Below are positions 18,540 to 28,377 of a stretch of 64,000 nucleotides of DNA, piece by piece. The stretch's first letter is position 1, and each line of letters starts with the position of its first letter. Location: the NCBI RefSeq assembly GCF_022378355.1, contig NZ_JAKMAJ010000013.1, forward strand, positions 85,319-149,318, written 5' to 3'. The DNA comes from Brenneria bubanii (GTDB taxonomy: Bacteria; Pseudomonadota; Gammaproteobacteria; Enterobacterales; Enterobacteriaceae). The position numbers and the translations under genes are program-made. The notes below the pieces were generated by a model that saw only the letters and a program-made list of their open reading frames with translations, was not told the origin of the DNA and ran no database searches.

Positions 18540-18857
18540 CTAATCTATAACAGGATGTTTTCCTTGATCCGGTTCCCAGCTTCCGCCACTGCCGTGATAC
18601 GTCTCGGCGCCAAGACTGAATTGCCGACCACAACTATTACAAACAAAGTGATAGCTAACGATGTCACCCCAATTCATCGTTTTTGCACATTCGTCAAAAC
18701 TAAATTGATTCCAATCTGGATCGGATCTTATCTCCGTGATAGTTCCATCCTGCACATTTTGAGCAGCAATGCTGATGGCTTTACGCAAATCATTGGGCGT
18801 ACGAATCACGTATTTTACGCAGAGATTGGCACAGGGCTTACAACTCATCGCATTCAT
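18540..18857 (-). CDS. Unknown cysteine-rich protein, possible zinc ribbon
   Basis: This 105-residue protein has an N-terminal CKPCANLC and a later CNSCGRQF, a spacing that suggests a zinc-binding ribbon. A conserved-looking tail GAETYHGSGGSWEPDQGKHPVID follows. The start at 18857 is the first ATG; MSCKPC three codons later is an alternative. It forms a two-gene unit with the 77-residue protein downstream. Function unknown. Confidence 0.6.
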   Translation of the reverse strand: MNAMSCKPCANLCVKYVIRTPNDLRKAISIAAQNVQDGTITEIRSDPDWNQFSFDECAKTMNWGDIVSYHFVCNSCGRQFSLGAETYHGSGGSWEPDQGKHPVID

Positions 18858-19516
18858 TTCTCCATGGTATAAACAATCCAGTCAGTTTGAATTATTATAT
18901 CTATCCGCTTTCAAATAAACACGCTACGGTTTCCTTAAAATAATAATTTGCAAACCCAAACAGACCAAGAAAAAATCAGAGTGTCACTCACTGTCTTACC
19001 TGAGTTTTATGTCTTTTGAAAAAATCAGTGATATATACGAAACAGGATATTAACAGTAAGCCTACAGGTATCTTGACGCTAACGACTAATGCGCCAAGAA
19101 TAAACAATTTGAGCTGGGATGCGCATTATTTTTTAAACAAACACCAGTAAGAGCGCCAAAAAACGCTGTTTTAGCGTTTGAAATATTCACAAAAAAAACA
19201 CTAAAAAATTAAAGTCCCCTTCTTTAACCTGTGCTGCGATCTAAATATTTTTAGAGCTGAAAAATTAACCTGCTGACATCGACGTATCGATGCTATCTGT
19301 CGATCGAGGTTTTGATCTCCAGTTCGATACGCCACGACGGCATATCCATTGATTAACAGTATCCTCATCCTCTATCATGCAAAATTCAGCATTTAGACCA
19401 AGCGATAACCAGAAAATCGATGGTCGATAGTCGATGGTCGATGGTGTAATACCATTTTTGAAGATTACACCTCTAGCTAAGCGGTAGAAAACCCATATCA
19501 TTAGGGCGATATCATC
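18858..19516. other. AT-rich stretch without a supported gene
   Basis: No gene is supported. A short hairpin (AACGCT at 19162-19167 and AGCGTT at 19173-19178, T-run on the minus strand) could be a weak terminator. Four tandem copies of a seven-base unit lie at 19417-19444. Confidence 0.4.
19417..19444 (+). repeat. Seven-base tandem repeat, four copies
   Basis: The unit TCGATGG occurs four times without gaps, the second copy being TCGATAG. It lies in the non-coding stretch before the small gene at 19517. The unit length, not a multiple of three, fits a non-coding slippage tract. Confidence 0.8.
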
Positions 19517-19765
19517 ATGGTAAACAACACAGAATTGAATATTCTGAAATTATTAGCTTCCAGAGACGATGTTAACTGGACTTGGTACAACCTTGATCGA
19601 GCCATGACCCGCAGGAAAATGGAGGGTATCGGCAATGTGGCAAAAATTATAAATAATCTTTCCGCCGCTGGTCTGGTAGATGTCATATCAAAAAATCCTG
19701 CTGGGATGGATTATTACCATATATCAGCACAGGACCATAAGTTGCTAAGCAAAATGAGAAGGTAA
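19517..19765 (+). CDS. Small winged-helix-like protein, unknown
   Basis: This 82-residue protein looks like a short winged helix: an N-terminal helix ELNILKLLASRDDVNW, a helix pair GIGNVAKIINNLSAAGLV and a wing-like strand YYHISAQDHKLL. Similar small proteins occur in prophages and islands as regulators. The ATG at 19517 has a weak GGGCG upstream. The regulatory role is inferred from the pattern only. Confidence 0.55.
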   Translation: MVNNTELNILKLLASRDDVNWTWYNLDRAMTRRKMEGIGNVAKIINNLSAAGLVDVISKNPAGMDYYHISAQDHKLLSKMRR

Positions 19766-20261
19766 AATCGCGCTGGTCATCGCTGTTTTTTGGCTAAATC
19801 GCCCAGGGTGACCCCCACAAACCATATGCGCTTAGATTCCACTGTATCACCGGGAATATCTGTTACGGCAGTGACGCTATATTATTTATCGGGTTCAACG
19901 TTATATGATATTGAATACTTACTGAGCTAATATTATATGGTTTGATTTTTATATCATTTTTAAATCGTGCGTATTTCATTATCTCCTTGGCAGATAATGA
20001 CACTAACCAGTTTTAGATGACCATCCTGAGTGGTAGCCTTTTCTGAACGGGAATACAAGGATAATGATTATTCAGCAAAACAGAAACCACACGGAAAGCG
20101 GTTTTATGTCCAAAACCAACTAATAATAAAAAAATCAAAACGATATCAACGGCAAGCTGATGAACTTGTACCGGGCTGTCCTAACAGCATGAACATTCAC
20201 TACGCGCTACGTGGCGCAGCGCGCGGAAATACCCGGCAACGGGAATTGATTATTGGTAATT
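19766..20261. other. Gene-free stretch with an inverted repeat
   Basis: No gene is supported. TCATTATCT and AGATAATGA (19976-20000) form a perfect nine-base inverted repeat with a seven-base spacer, a possible operator or hairpin. Confidence 0.4.
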
Positions 20262-20642
20262 TTAGTCCGCGCCGATGAGTTTATCGTTCGGCCCCGGATA
20301 ATTTTCCCCAGTTGAATAGATAACGCGACATTTGACTGTCTGTAGCGAATAAAGCTGGCGCTTGCGTTCGTACGCTTGCTCTCGAGCATCAGATTTTGCA
20401 ATACCGTTACCGATACCAAAATCGCCTAAAAATCCCAGCACCGTGCGACCATTGAACTCGCCCGTTCTCTCAATTTGATACTGAACACTCTTCACGTGGG
20501 CAATCTCTCGGTCGATATCCTTACAGCTCATTGCACTGGCTTCTTCAGGCAAAACCGGCGCGGCGATAGGATACTGTTTTGTGGCACATCCGGTAAGTAA
20601 AAAAAATACTGACGAGAGTAATCCTAGACGGAAATAGCTCAT
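20262..20642 (-). CDS. Putative lipoprotein, unknown
   Basis: This 126-residue protein begins with a lipoprotein signal (MSYFRLGLLSSVFFLLTGC, lipobox LTGC, lipidated Cys19), so it is membrane-anchored in the periplasm. The mature part has SCKDIDREIAHVKSVQYQIE, a glycine-rich FLGDFGIGNGIAKS and KRQLYSLQTVKC. This layout is common in small enterobacterial and plasmid- or phage-borne lipoproteins with two cysteines. Function unknown. Confidence 0.75.
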   Translation of the reverse strand: MSYFRLGLLSSVFFLLTGCATKQYPIAAPVLPEEASAMSCKDIDREIAHVKSVQYQIERTGEFNGRTVLGFLGDFGIGNGIAKSDAREQAYERKRQLYSLQTVKCRVIYSTGENYPGPNDKLIGAD

Positions 20643-21378
20643 ATTAGCTCCTTGCTATTTAATGAAATAGAAAATCAACCCAATATTTAATCAGGTTCAT
20701 TGATTGCGCTTCAAAGGGCGCTAATCTTTTTAATTGGTTTACCTAATGATAACTTTCGCGCATAACGACCATCGAGGAAAAACCAACCCAACTTCTTTAT
20801 GATGCGTGGTAACGGATACGACATTTACTTGTATATAATGCCAGAAACAAATTGAATACCCATTAACGTAGTAGCTCCTTATAGCTAATTCATTAAAAAC
20901 ACGCCCGCTGAAAGCGTAGCCCGAGAGAATCAAGAAAAATAAAAAGAAGATGCCGGAGCGAAATATTGCAAAAGAGCAAATATGGCATAAAATCTAGCGC
21001 CCTAAACCCGTTATGCATGTGCTGCTGCGCCCCAATATCTTCCTGCCCGGTTCATCCCCGCCACTGTCATTCGCCGTGAGCCGCCCGCATATGGTTCATG
21101 CTTATTCCTTTGATTGCTAATTAATTTTTCCATAAGACAGCAATCAGATGTTGCCAATCATTTAAATGAGAATCATCTGTTAATTTTAAAGGTTTCAAAA
21201 AAGTTTAACTCGCTGCATTGGAAAGAAACGCCTCGGGCCAGCTCTCTTCGGGGAAATCCCCAACGCTTCGGCGACCAACCATTCCCCTTTCGGCCAGGGA
21301 CGCGCAAGAGGATAAATCCTTCCCCCGCCTGGACCGCTATAGACAGGCGTGAACAGGCGCACCAGCTGAGAAAAGCGA
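20643..21378. other. Stretch without intact genes before the integrase fragment
   Basis: No intact gene is supported in 736 bases. The missing part of the integrase at 21379 would be expected here, but no convincing homologous reading was found. The sequence looks like decayed junction DNA. Confidence 0.4.
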
Positions 21379-21606
21379 ATGATAAATCCTGACAGCCTCA
21401 CGAAAGGGTTTGTCAAAGCGAGGAAAGCCACGGGTATCAGTTTTGATGATAATCCCCCAACTTTTCATGAGATACGAAGCCTAGCTGGGCGACTCTATGA
21501 GAAGGAACGCGGAAAGGAGTTTACCCAGAAGCTATTGGGGCATAAATCAGCCAAAATGACAGAAAAATATCTCGATACCAGGGGCAAAGAATACACCTAT
21601 TTATAA
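21379..21606 (+). pseudogene. C-terminal fragment of a lambda-type tyrosine recombinase (integrase)
   Basis: The 75 codons match the C-terminal end of lambdoid phage integrases: SLTKGFVKARKATGI, the HEIRSLAGRLYE motif with the catalytic Arg, LLGHKS with the catalytic His and MTEKYLD with the nucleophilic Tyr. The N-terminal arm-binding and core-binding domains and the first catalytic Arg are missing, so it cannot be active. It ends at a partial copy of the SdsR 3' end, which marks a prophage integration site. Confidence 0.85.
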
Positions 21607-21618
21607 AAAGACCGGATA
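21605..21618. repeat. Att-like partial copy of the SdsR 3' end
   Basis: AAAAAGACCGGATA matches 21689-21702 (AAAAAGACCGAATA), the 3' arm of the SdsR terminator, at 13 of 14 bases. It overlaps the integrase stop. A short core repeated on both sides of a junction is what site-specific integration leaves. Confidence 0.45.
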
Positions 21619-21623
21619 TAGAA

Positions 21624-21651
21624 TTTCGGGCCGATTTCGGGCATTTTCGGG
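21624..21651 (+). repeat. Three phased TTTCGGG repeats next to the integrase end
   Basis: TTTCGGG starts at 21624, 21635 and 21645, i.e. 11 and 10 bases apart, so all copies face the same side of the helix. Placed between the integrase end and sdsR, they look like arm-type integrase or excisionase sites of the lost prophage. The role is inferred. Confidence 0.5.
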
Positions 21652-21686
21652 ATCACCAAAATAAAATCATTACAAATCAATAATTT

Positions 21687-21790
21687 AAAAAAAGACCGAA
21701 TACGATTCCTGTATCCGGTCTTGGGAAATGGCTCTTGGTAGAGAGCCTTGCGCTAAAAGTTGGCATTTTCACAAGCTGGACTAGCCTTGT
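21687..21790 (-). ncRNA. sdsR: Small regulatory RNA SdsR (RyeB)
   Basis: The minus strand carries a close match to enterobacterial SdsR: ACAAGGC at the 5' end, ATGCCAACTTTTAGCGCA, the CTCTCTACCAAGAG hairpin, CATTTCCC and the terminator hairpin GACCGGATACAGGAATCG/TATTCGGTC plus T-run. SdsR is an Hfq-dependent, sigma-S-controlled RNA that accumulates in stationary phase and represses several mRNAs, for example mutS, tolC and ompD in relatives. Its place beside yebY is the E. coli one. Ends are set by comparison from memory and may be off by a few bases. Confidence 0.93.
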
Positions 21791-21793
21791 CAT

Positions 21794-21804
21794 CTAAGCG
21801 TAGC
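21794..21804 (-). promoter_or_regulatory. Sigma-S type -10 of sdsR
   Basis: Read on the minus strand, GCTACGCTTAG matches the extended sigma-S -10 (KCTAYRCTTAA) except for the last A. It ends four bases before the assigned sdsR 5' end, which is close to the usual spacing. Confidence 0.85.
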
Positions 21805-21924
21805 CAACTCCTTCGCATTTTCCAGTTTTCCACCCACGGCAGTCATGACAATTGGAACAAATATCACACTTATAATTAACCATATTCACCAAACTGTTTG
21901 ACATTGAAATAATAATCAATGCCT

Positions 21925-22281
21925 TTACGGCTGACTTTCCGTATCACAAAGCTGTTGTGCCAATTCAATAAAAGGCTGCAAACTCTTTTTGTGTCCGGGG
22001 TTATCAGGATCATCCAGCCAGATGACGTCTATCGGTTGAGCATTTACCAAACCGGCTTTCATTTGTGCGGTTGCAGCCTCGTTGAGCGGATATTGCATCA
22101 GAGTAGCGGTATGCAGAGCATAGAGCGCGTTTCCTGGCCGACAAATCAACTGCACCTCTTCCCGGGTGAAGGCCCACCTATCTCCATACTGTAAGCGGCT
22201 GATATTTGCCAGCTTTGCTACAGCGAAAGCATTCACAGATACGGAAATAAGAATAAGAGATAGCATTAGTTTCTTCATCAT
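21925..22281 (-). CDS. yebY: Secreted DUF2511 protein YebY
   Basis: This 118-residue protein has a signal peptide (MMKKLMLSLILISVSVNAFA) and the YebY core: ISRLQYGDRWAFTREEVQLICRPGNALYALH, QYPLNEAA, NAQPIDVIWLDDPDNPGHK, SLQPFIELAQQLC. In E. coli yebY lies next to the copper-resistance-like genes yebZ and yobA; here these are absent. It restores core gene order after the accessory block. Start chosen by alignment and AGGA. Confidence 0.92.
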   Translation of the reverse strand: MMKKLMLSLILISVSVNAFAVAKLANISRLQYGDRWAFTREEVQLICRPGNALYALHTATLMQYPLNEAATAQMKAGLVNAQPIDVIWLDDPDNPGHKKSLQPFIELAQQLCDTESQP

Positions 22282-22296
22282 GAAGTTCCTGAGCAT

Positions 22297-22717
22297 GATT
22301 ATTTAGACGCCTGTGCCGTTGCGATTGTGCTACTCGCCGAATCAAAAAACAGACCTCGTACCATATAAAACAGAAGGTTACTCAATATAGCCGTCAGCGA
22401 TCATAACGATAGCGATCGTTGAAGTCGAGCGGCAAAACGCGTATTGCGCGAGACGGATGATGGGCAGATGGCGTAAATCAGGTTGTGGCGGTGGGAACGG
22501 GGGAACGGGGGAACGGGACCTATCTTATTACACAATTTGGACAGTCGGCGGGAATAAAAACGCCTTCCCCTTATCAAGCGGCAATGTGGTCGGTCGCCCG
22601 ATACACACTGCCGTTTCACTATCTTCCTATCAAATCGCGACATCTCTGCCTCAGATCTGTCGCGTTTAACAGCGGCCGGCGCTGATGTTGATATCAGCAT
22701 CAGCCGGTTGGCTGATA
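22297..22717. other. Gene-free stretch between yebY and ftnA
   Basis: No gene is supported. Near 22491-22516 the nine-base unit GGGGGAACG recurs (GGGAACGGGGGAACGGGGGAACGGG), a small slippage tract. E. coli yebZ and yobA would be near here but leave no trace. Confidence 0.4.
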
Positions 22718-23233
22718 TCAGGCTGATGCGCCGCCTGCAACGCTGGTAGACATTTTTTTCAGGTCTTGATCGATAAAGAACAGGCCACCTTCACTGGTAT
22801 TAACCAATGCCAGCTTATCCAGAATAGAGCTGAACAGTTTTTCTTCTTCATGCTGTTCCGCCACATACCATTGCAGGAAGTTGAATGTAGAATAATCCTG
22901 CAGGGTCATGGCTTCGTGAGCCAGCTCATTAATTTTCGCGGTGATCAACTGCTCATGTTCATATGTCTGTTTGAACACGTCGGCCAGCGATGCAAAGTCC
23001 ACCGGCGGTGCGGGAATAGCGCCTAAAATGGGCAGACTGCCGGTATCATCAAGGTAGTTGAACAGGCGCCGCATATGCTCCATCTCTTCCTGAGAATGTA
23101 CTTTCAGAAAAGCGGAAGCGCCTTCAAAACCTTTATCACCACACCATGCGCTCATCTGAAGGTATAAATTAGCGGAATAAAACTCTAGATTAAGCTGTTC
23201 GTTTAGTTTTTTAATCATTTCTTTTTTTAACAT
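22718..23233 (-). CDS. ftnA: Bacterial ferritin FtnA
   Basis: FtnA forms a 24-subunit shell that oxidises Fe(II) and stores ferric iron. The 171-residue protein keeps the ferroxidase residues Glu17 ([12 protein letters not shown]), Glu50 and His53 ([12 protein letters not shown]) and the later Glu/Gln ligands in [17 protein letters not shown]. It starts [17 protein letters not shown] like E. coli FtnA. Its E. coli locus is close but not identical. The upstream region is very AT-rich. Confidence 0.97.
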   Translation of the reverse strand: MLKKEMIKKLNEQLNLEFYSANLYLQMSAWCGDKGFEGASAFLKVHSQEEMEHMRRLFNYLDDTGSLPILGAIPAPPVDFASLADVFKQTYEHEQLITAKINELAHEAMTLQDYSTFNFLQWYVAEQHEEEKLFSSILDKLALVNTSEGGLFFIDQDLKKMSTSVAGGASA

Positions 23234-23556
23234 GATTATTCCTTATCTCTCTGGCAGGTAAAAGTGTTGCGAGTCATTATGCCTGAAGATGAAAAATAAA
23301 AACATCTTATTAACCAAATTAACAATATATATTTTTTCGTTTTTAATCATCATGTTATAAATCAACCAATTGATATTGATTACTATTTCCAATACATAAC
23401 CGCCATTATTATTGATAATCATTTTTATTATCAAGTGCGCCGCTGATATATATTTTTTACTTATTTTGTATTATTTAAAGACATTACAGAGGCTTGCCAT
23501 TTTTCAGGCTCTGCTTTACCTTGGCGCACAACGCGTTTTAGCAGGAGGACTTCCCC
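23234..23556. other. AT-rich divergent promoter region of ftnA and holE
   Basis: The 323 bases are strongly AT-rich, with runs such as TATATATTTTTTACTTATTTTGTATTAT. H-NS or Fur control of ftnA is known in E. coli, but no clear site was identified. No gene seen. Confidence 0.4.
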
Positions 23557-23787
23557 GTGGGATATAATTTGGCAGATCTGTCCAAAGAAGAAATGGACAA
23601 AGTGAATGTAGATCTGGCTGCGTCAGGCGTCGCCTTCAAAGAGCGTTATAACATGCCGGTGATTGCAGAGATGATAGAAAAAGAACAACCGGAGCATCTG
23701 CGAGGTTACTTCCGCGAACGCGTTGGATTTTACCGCCAGCGATCGTTGCAGTTTTCACGCCTGCCCTACGAGCCGAAAACGAAATAA
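23557..23787 (+). CDS. holE: DNA polymerase III theta subunit HolE
   Basis: Theta binds the epsilon proofreading subunit in the polymerase III core. The 76-residue protein matches E. coli HolE throughout: [48 protein letters not shown] and the end [10 protein letters not shown]. The start is a GTG at 23557 with GGAGGA upstream; no ATG is available. Confidence 0.96.
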   Translation: MGYNLADLSKEEMDKVNVDLAASGVAFKERYNMPVIAEMIEKEQPEHLRGYFRERVGFYRQRSLQFSRLPYEPKTK

Positions 23788-23904
23788 CGTCGATGACTCA
23801 CTGCGCTGACGACTGACCAAAGGATAAAATTTTTTCCTTGCATCTCGGGCAAAACAGGCGGTTAATATACCTGCAAGCCAACCTTTTACCAAGCGAGGTC
23901 AGAA

Positions 23905-24024
23905 ATGAGTAAAGGAATGGACAGCAAAAAGAACGGCAAGAAAAAGCCCCTGAAAACCGCGGCAGAAAAACGCGCGGAGAAAAAGGCCAAGAAGGCGCAG
24001 CCACAGGCGGACGCCATTCACTAA
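23905..24024 (+). CDS. Small lysine-rich protein, unknown
   Basis: The 39-codon frame encodes MSKGMDSKKNGKKKPLKTAA followed by a Lys/Ala/Glu-rich tail ending QADAIH. GAGGT precedes the ATG and a hairpin follows the stop. Similar short, very basic proteins are annotated in enterobacteria. Function unknown. Too short for certainty, but binding site, codon use and terminator agree. Confidence 0.6.
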   Translation: MSKGMDSKKNGKKKPLKTAAEKRAEKKAKKAQPQADAIH

Positions 24025-24043
24025 AGCCAACGATGCTGATCGG

Positions 24044-24066
24044 TAAACCCGCAATCAGCGGGTTTA
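24044..24066. terminator. Hairpin between convergent genes
   Basis: TAAACCCGC and GCGGGTTTA form a nine-pair stem with an AATCA loop between the small basic gene and ptrB, which ends just after it. Short T-tracts in the stem allow use from both sides. Confidence 0.65.
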
Positions 24067-24077
24067 CTGCTAAAACG

Positions 24078-26114
24078 TCAATCCCTTTCAAGCACCATCA
24101 GTAAAAACGCATATTCCAGCGCAATATCCTCATAATGCTTAAAGCGTCCCGATTTGCCGCCGTGTCCGGCATCCATATCGGTATACAGCAATAAAAGATG
24201 ATCATCCGTCTTCATTTCACGCAGCTTTGCCACCCACTTCGCCGGCTCCCAATACTGAACCTGCGAGTCATGTAATCCTGTCGTCACCAACATATGCGGA
24301 TAATGCTGCGCCGTTACCCCATCGTACGGGCTGTATTGCCTGATGTAGTCATAGTAGGCGCGATCGTTAGGGTTGCCCCACTCGTCATATTCTCCGGTGG
24401 TTAAAGGGATTGACTCATCCAGCATTGTGGTCAAAACATCGACAAACGGAACCTGTGCGACGGCGCCTTTAAATAAATCTGGCGCAAGATTCACAACCGC
24501 GCCCATCAATAACCCTCCCGCGCTGCCGCCCATGGCAAACATTTTCTGTCGATCGCCATAGCCTTTTTCCGCCAACGCTGTTGAAACATCGATAAAGTCG
24601 GTGAATGAATGCATTTTGTTCAGCAGTCTTCCATCGTCATACCATTGCTGTCCCAACTCGCCGCCGCCGCGAATATGCGTCAGCGCGAAGACAAACCCCC
24701 TATCCAGCAGGCTGAGACGGCTCACGCTGAAATCCGCCTCCATACTGCTGCCATACGCGCCGTAGCCGTAAATCAGGATAGGATTCCGACCGGGTTTGAA
24801 ATGTTCGCGGTGATACACCAGGGAGACCGGAACCTCAACGCCATCCCGAACGGTGATCCACAAGCGTTCGCTACGATAATCATCGGCAGAAAAATCCTTT
24901 ACCTCGGCCTGTTTGAGTAACTGCTGATGTCCGGTGTCCATATTCAGTTCGTAAAGTGAACTTGGCGTAGTCATTGAAGCGTAGCCATAGCGCAGCAGCG
25001 CGGTTTCCGGCGTCGGATTGTAGGATAGCCAAGTAACATAGCTGGCATCATTGAAGGTAATATTTTTTTCTTCCCGCGTCTGCCAATGAATTTGTCTCAG
25101 GCTGGTTAGTCCGAGCTCCCTCTCTTCCACCACCAGCCAGTCGCGAAACAGTTCAAAATTTTCCAGAACACGCTGCTCATGCGGCGCAATCAGCGTTTCA
25201 AGATTGCTTTCGCCCAGGTCTTTGGTGCGATACAGGCCAAAGTTTTTCCCTTCGCGGTTGGATCGCAGATAAAACGCGTTTTGGTAGTGGTCCAGACCAT
25301 ACTCGTGATCTTTACGGCGCGCGATGAACTTCTGCGGGGCGGCATCGTCACTCTCCGCATCAATCAACAGCACTTCCGTATTGGTGGTGCTGCTGAGATA
25401 AATCGTGATGTAGCGTTCTGAGGTTGTCTTACTCAGGCTGACATAATAGGTATCGTCTTTTTCTTCATAGACCAACTGGTCGCTCGCAGGGTCGCAACCC
25501 AGCCGATGGCGATACACCTGATAAGGCAGCAGCGTCTGCGGATGTTTGCGCACGTAATACAAGACCTGAGAATCGGCCGACCACTCCGCCCCTGAAGAGA
25601 CCTTTTCGATGACATCGGGCAACCACTCGCCGCTTTTTAGATCGCGAAACCGAATGTCATGCTGCCGACGGGAGAGAAAATCTTCCGACAACGCCAAAAG
25701 CTGATTATCGGGACTGACTTCCAATGCGCCCAGACTATAAAATTCATGATTTTTCGCCCGCTGATTGCCGTCGAGCAACGTTTCCCACTGATCCGTGGCG
25801 GCCTCGGGCTGGCGTCGATAGATAGGGTATTCCTTACCCGGCTCATAACTGCTCTGATAGCGGTATCCCTTTCTGACATAGGGAACCGACATATCCGCCG
25901 AGGGGATCCGGGCGACCATTTCTTGATAGAGCGATTGCTTCAGGTCGTCATACGGCGTCATCAACGCGCGGCTATAGTCGTTTTCCTGCTGGAGATAGGC
26001 CAACACATCGGGATCAGTCCGCTCGTCGTCACGCAGCCAATAGTAGTTATCAATGCGGGTATCATTATGGATAGTCAACGGATGGGGTCTTTTTGCTGCT
26101 CGCGGTGCTGTCAT
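24078..26114 (-). CDS. ptrB: Oligopeptidase B (protease II)
   Basis: This cytoplasmic serine peptidase of the prolyl oligopeptidase family cuts small peptides after Lys and Arg. It has an N-terminal seven-blade propeller (about 70-400) and a C-terminal alpha/beta hydrolase domain with the nucleophile in GGSAGG, ANDR-type Asp in [15 protein letters not shown] and His in [28 protein letters not shown] is a family signature. The start at 26114 ([12 protein letters not shown]) matches the family and has GAAGGA upstream, giving 678 residues. The frame is open 39 codons further, without conservation. Confidence 0.96.
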   Translation of the reverse strand: MTAPRAAKRPHPLTIHNDTRIDNYYWLRDDERTDPDVLAYLQQENDYSRALMTPYDDLKQSLYQEMVARIPSADMSVPYVRKGYRYQSSYEPGKEYPIYRRQPEAATDQWETLLDGNQRAKNHEFYSLGALEVSPDNQLLALSEDFLSRRQHDIRFRDLKSGEWLPDVIEKVSSGAEWSADSQVLYYVRKHPQTLLPYQVYRHRLGCDPASDQLVYEEKDDTYYVSLSKTTSERYITIYLSSTTNTEVLLIDAESDDAAPQKFIARRKDHEYGLDHYQNAFYLRSNREGKNFGLYRTKDLGESNLETLIAPHEQRVLENFELFRDWLVVEERELGLTSLRQIHWQTREEKNITFNDASYVTWLSYNPTPETALLRYGYASMTTPSSLYELNMDTGHQQLLKQAEVKDFSADDYRSERLWITVRDGVEVPVSLVYHREHFKPGRNPILIYGYGAYGSSMEADFSVSRLSLLDRGFVFALTHIRGGGELGQQWYDDGRLLNKMHSFTDFIDVSTALAEKGYGDRQKMFAMGGSAGGLLMGAVVNLAPDLFKGAVAQVPFVDVLTTMLDESIPLTTGEYDEWGNPNDRAYYDYIRQYSPYDGVTAQHYPHMLVTTGLHDSQVQYWEPAKWVAKLREMKTDDHLLLLYTDMDAGHGGKSGRFKHYEDIALEYAFLLMVLERD

Positions 26115-26270
26115 GATGGTCCTTCTATTGTGAAATAAGGCCGATGGTTCACGGGATAAAGCCATTCTGAAATCAAGAGTGGCACGATTACCCCAGGATG
26201 CCAAGGGAAGCGCGGCCATTAGATTGCGCATCTGAAACGCCCCGATTGCTTAGCGTCGCCTCAGATGCGC

Positions 26271-26286
26271 ACGCAAACGTTTTCGT
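26271..26286 (+). promoter_or_regulatory. PurR operator of purT
   Basis: ACGCAAACGTTTTCGT differs from the PurR consensus ACGCAAACGTTTGCGT at one base. It lies 43 bases before the purT ATG, overlapping the probable promoter (TTATACT follows). It implies repression when purines are plentiful. Confidence 0.92.
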
Positions 26287-26329
26287 TTATACTGCGCCCA
26301 TTTTTCACCATACTGATCAGGTAGAGATT

Positions 26330-27508
26330 ATGTTAACGATTGGAACTGCCCTGCGTACCGATGCCACACGCGTGATGTTGCTGGGCTCCGGCGAGTTAGG
26401 CAAAGAGGTCGCGATTGAGTGCCAGCGGTTAGGTATTGAGGTTATCGCGGTCGATCGCTACGCCGATGCGCCAGCCATGCAGATTGCGCACCGAAGCCAT
26501 GTCATTAACATGCTGGATGGTGAAGCGCTGAAGGCGTTGGTTGAAGCTGAACGTCCTGATTATATCGTGCCTGAGATTGAAGCATTGGCCACCGATATGC
26601 TGGTAAAGCTGGAACAGCAAGGACATCATGTCGTGCCCTGTGCGCAGGCAACCCTGCTGACCATGAATCGTGAAGGCATTCGCCGTTTGGCGGCCGAAAC
26701 CCTGGGCGTTCCCACCTCAAGCTATCGCTTTGCCGACAGCGAAGCGAACTTTCGTCAGGCCGTCACGGCAATCGGTTATCCCTGCATCGTCAAACCTGTC
26801 ATGAGCTCATCCGGCAAAGGACAAAGCCTGATCCGCGAACCTCAACAGTTGGAGAAAGCCTGGCAGTATGCCCAGCAAGGCGGACGGGCCGGCGGCGGAC
26901 GAGTCATCGTTGAAGGTTTGGTCAATTTCGATTTTGAAATCACCCTGTTGACGATCCATGCCGTGGACGGCATCCATTTCTGCGCCCCGATCGGCCATCG
27001 TCAGGAAGATGGCGATTACCGCGAATCCTGGCAGCCGCAGCAAATGAGCGAGCAGGCGCTGGCGCTGGCGCAAAAAATCGCCGGCGATGTGGTAACGGCG
27101 CTGGGCGGCTACGGATTATTCGGCGTTGAATTATTCGTATGCGGCGACGATGTAATTTTCAGTGAAGTATCGCCACGTCCGCACGATACCGGTATGGTGA
27201 CGATGATATCTCAGGATTTATCCGAATTCGCGCTGCATGTGCGCGCATTCCTCGGACTGCCGATCGGCGCTATTCGTCAGTACGGCGCGGCCGCATCCGC
27301 CGTGATTCTCCCCGAACTGGAAAGCGGTAATGTTCGCTATCAGGGATTGGAAAACGCACTACTCCCTTTTACCCAGGTGCGCCTGTTTGGCAAACCGGAA
27401 ATCAGCGGTAAACGTCGCATGGGCGTTGCGCTGGCAACCGCGCCGACCGCCGATGAAGCCGTGGCGTTAGCGACAAAAGCCGCATCCGCGGTAAAAGTCG
27501 CGGGATAA
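26330..27508 (+). CDS. purT: Formate-dependent GAR transformylase PurT
   Basis: PurT makes formylglycinamide ribonucleotide from GAR, formate and ATP in purine synthesis. The 392-residue ATP-grasp enzyme has [29 protein letters not shown], the ATP-grasp lid [14 protein letters not shown] and the metal-binding [16 protein letters not shown]. The start at 26330 follows the PurR box and aligns with E. coli; the frame is open further upstream only because it overlaps the promoter. Confidence 0.97.
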   Translation: MLTIGTALRTDATRVMLLGSGELGKEVAIECQRLGIEVIAVDRYADAPAMQIAHRSHVINMLDGEALKALVEAERPDYIVPEIEALATDMLVKLEQQGHHVVPCAQATLLTMNREGIRRLAAETLGVPTSSYRFADSEANFRQAVTAIGYPCIVKPVMSSSGKGQSLIREPQQLEKAWQYAQQGGRAGGGRVIVEGLVNFDFEITLLTIHAVDGIHFCAPIGHRQEDGDYRESWQPQQMSEQALALAQKIAGDVVTALGGYGLFGVELFVCGDDVIFSEVSPRPHDTGMVTMISQDLSEFALHVRAFLGLPIGAIRQYGAAASAVILPELESGNVRYQGLENALLPFTQVRLFGKPEISGKRRMGVALATAPTADEAVALATKAASAVKVAG

Positions 27509-27526
27509 ACAGCGCTGAAAAGTAAA

Positions 27527-27553
27527 AAGCCACCCATTGATCATGGGTGGCTT
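27527..27553. terminator. Bidirectional terminator between purT and eda
   Basis: AAGCCACCCAT and ATGGGTGGCTT form a perfect 11-pair stem with a five-base loop; an A-run precedes it, giving a T-run for the minus strand (eda). It serves both convergent genes. Confidence 0.82.
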
Positions 27554-27576
27554 GTGTCGGATCAGGATGGCCAGCG

Positions 27577-28218
27577 TTACGCTTTTGCGCCAGCGACCGC
27601 TTCCCGCGCCAGCTCGGTAATACGAGCATAGTCGCCGCTTTCCAGCGCATCGTTAGGCACCAGCCAGGATCCGCCGACGCACAGTACGCTTTTCAGCGCC
27701 AGATAATCGCGGTAATTCTTCGGCGAAATGCCGCCGGTCGGGCAGAAACGAATCTGCGCGAACGGGCCGGCAATCGCCTGCAATGCTTTCACGCCGCCGT
27801 TGGCTTCCGCCGGGAAAAACTTGAATTCGCGCAAACCATAATCCATGCCCAGCATCAATTCAGATACGGTGCTAATCCCCGGAATCAACGGAATATTCCC
27901 GGCCGTCGCCGCTTTCAGCAACGGCTCGGTCAGTCCTGGACTGATGGCGAACTGCGCGCCGGCTTCGGTTACTTCGGCCAACTGCTGAGGGTTAGTCACC
28001 GTACCGGCGCCGACAATCGCTTCAGGCACTTCTTTAGCGATGGCACGGATAGCCTCTACGGCGCAATCGGTGCGCAGAGTCAGTTCCAGAACGCGAACGC
28101 CGCCTGCGATCAGGGCCTTTGCCATCGGCACCGCATGTTCCAGTTTGTTAACCACAATAACAGGCACCACAGGACCCGCTGTCAAAATTTGTTCCGCGCT
28201 GGTTTTCCAGTTTTTCAT
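27577..28218 (-). CDS. eda: KDPG/KHG aldolase Eda
   Basis: Eda splits 2-keto-3-deoxy-6-phosphogluconate to pyruvate and glyceraldehyde 3-phosphate, the last step of the Entner-Doudoroff and hexuronate/pectin routes. It has 213 residues with Glu45 (VLELTLRT) and the Schiff-base Lys133 (REFKFFPAE), and the phosphate site GGISPKN. zwf lies 159 bases upstream on the same strand. edd, present between them in E. coli, is absent, so Eda here probably serves uronate catabolism. Confidence 0.97.
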   Translation of the reverse strand: MKNWKTSAEQILTAGPVVPVIVVNKLEHAVPMAKALIAGGVRVLELTLRTDCAVEAIRAIAKEVPEAIVGAGTVTNPQQLAEVTEAGAQFAISPGLTEPLLKAATAGNIPLIPGISTVSELMLGMDYGLREFKFFPAEANGGVKALQAIAGPFAQIRFCPTGGISPKNYRDYLALKSVLCVGGSWLVPNDALESGDYARITELAREAVAGAKA

Positions 28219-28377
28219 TAAAAATCATCTCCAGTCATGCCATTCGGCAATCATTAATCATATAGCGCGCCCCTGCCACAGGGATCTGCCTGAGCCGCAG
28301 ACGTCCGACCGCACCGTTAGCCATACACTAAACTGCAATTACGGAATGCGTTATCGCTCGCGTCGATAACTCAAACG

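Noticed and set aside
19265-19501. A 78-codon minus-strand frame over the seven-base tandem repeat
   Set aside because: It reads through the repeat, lacks a binding site and has no recognisable features.
27547-28221. A 224-codon + strand frame opposite eda
   Set aside because: It is an antisense shadow of a well conserved gene with Arg/Gln-rich nonsense composition and no binding site.
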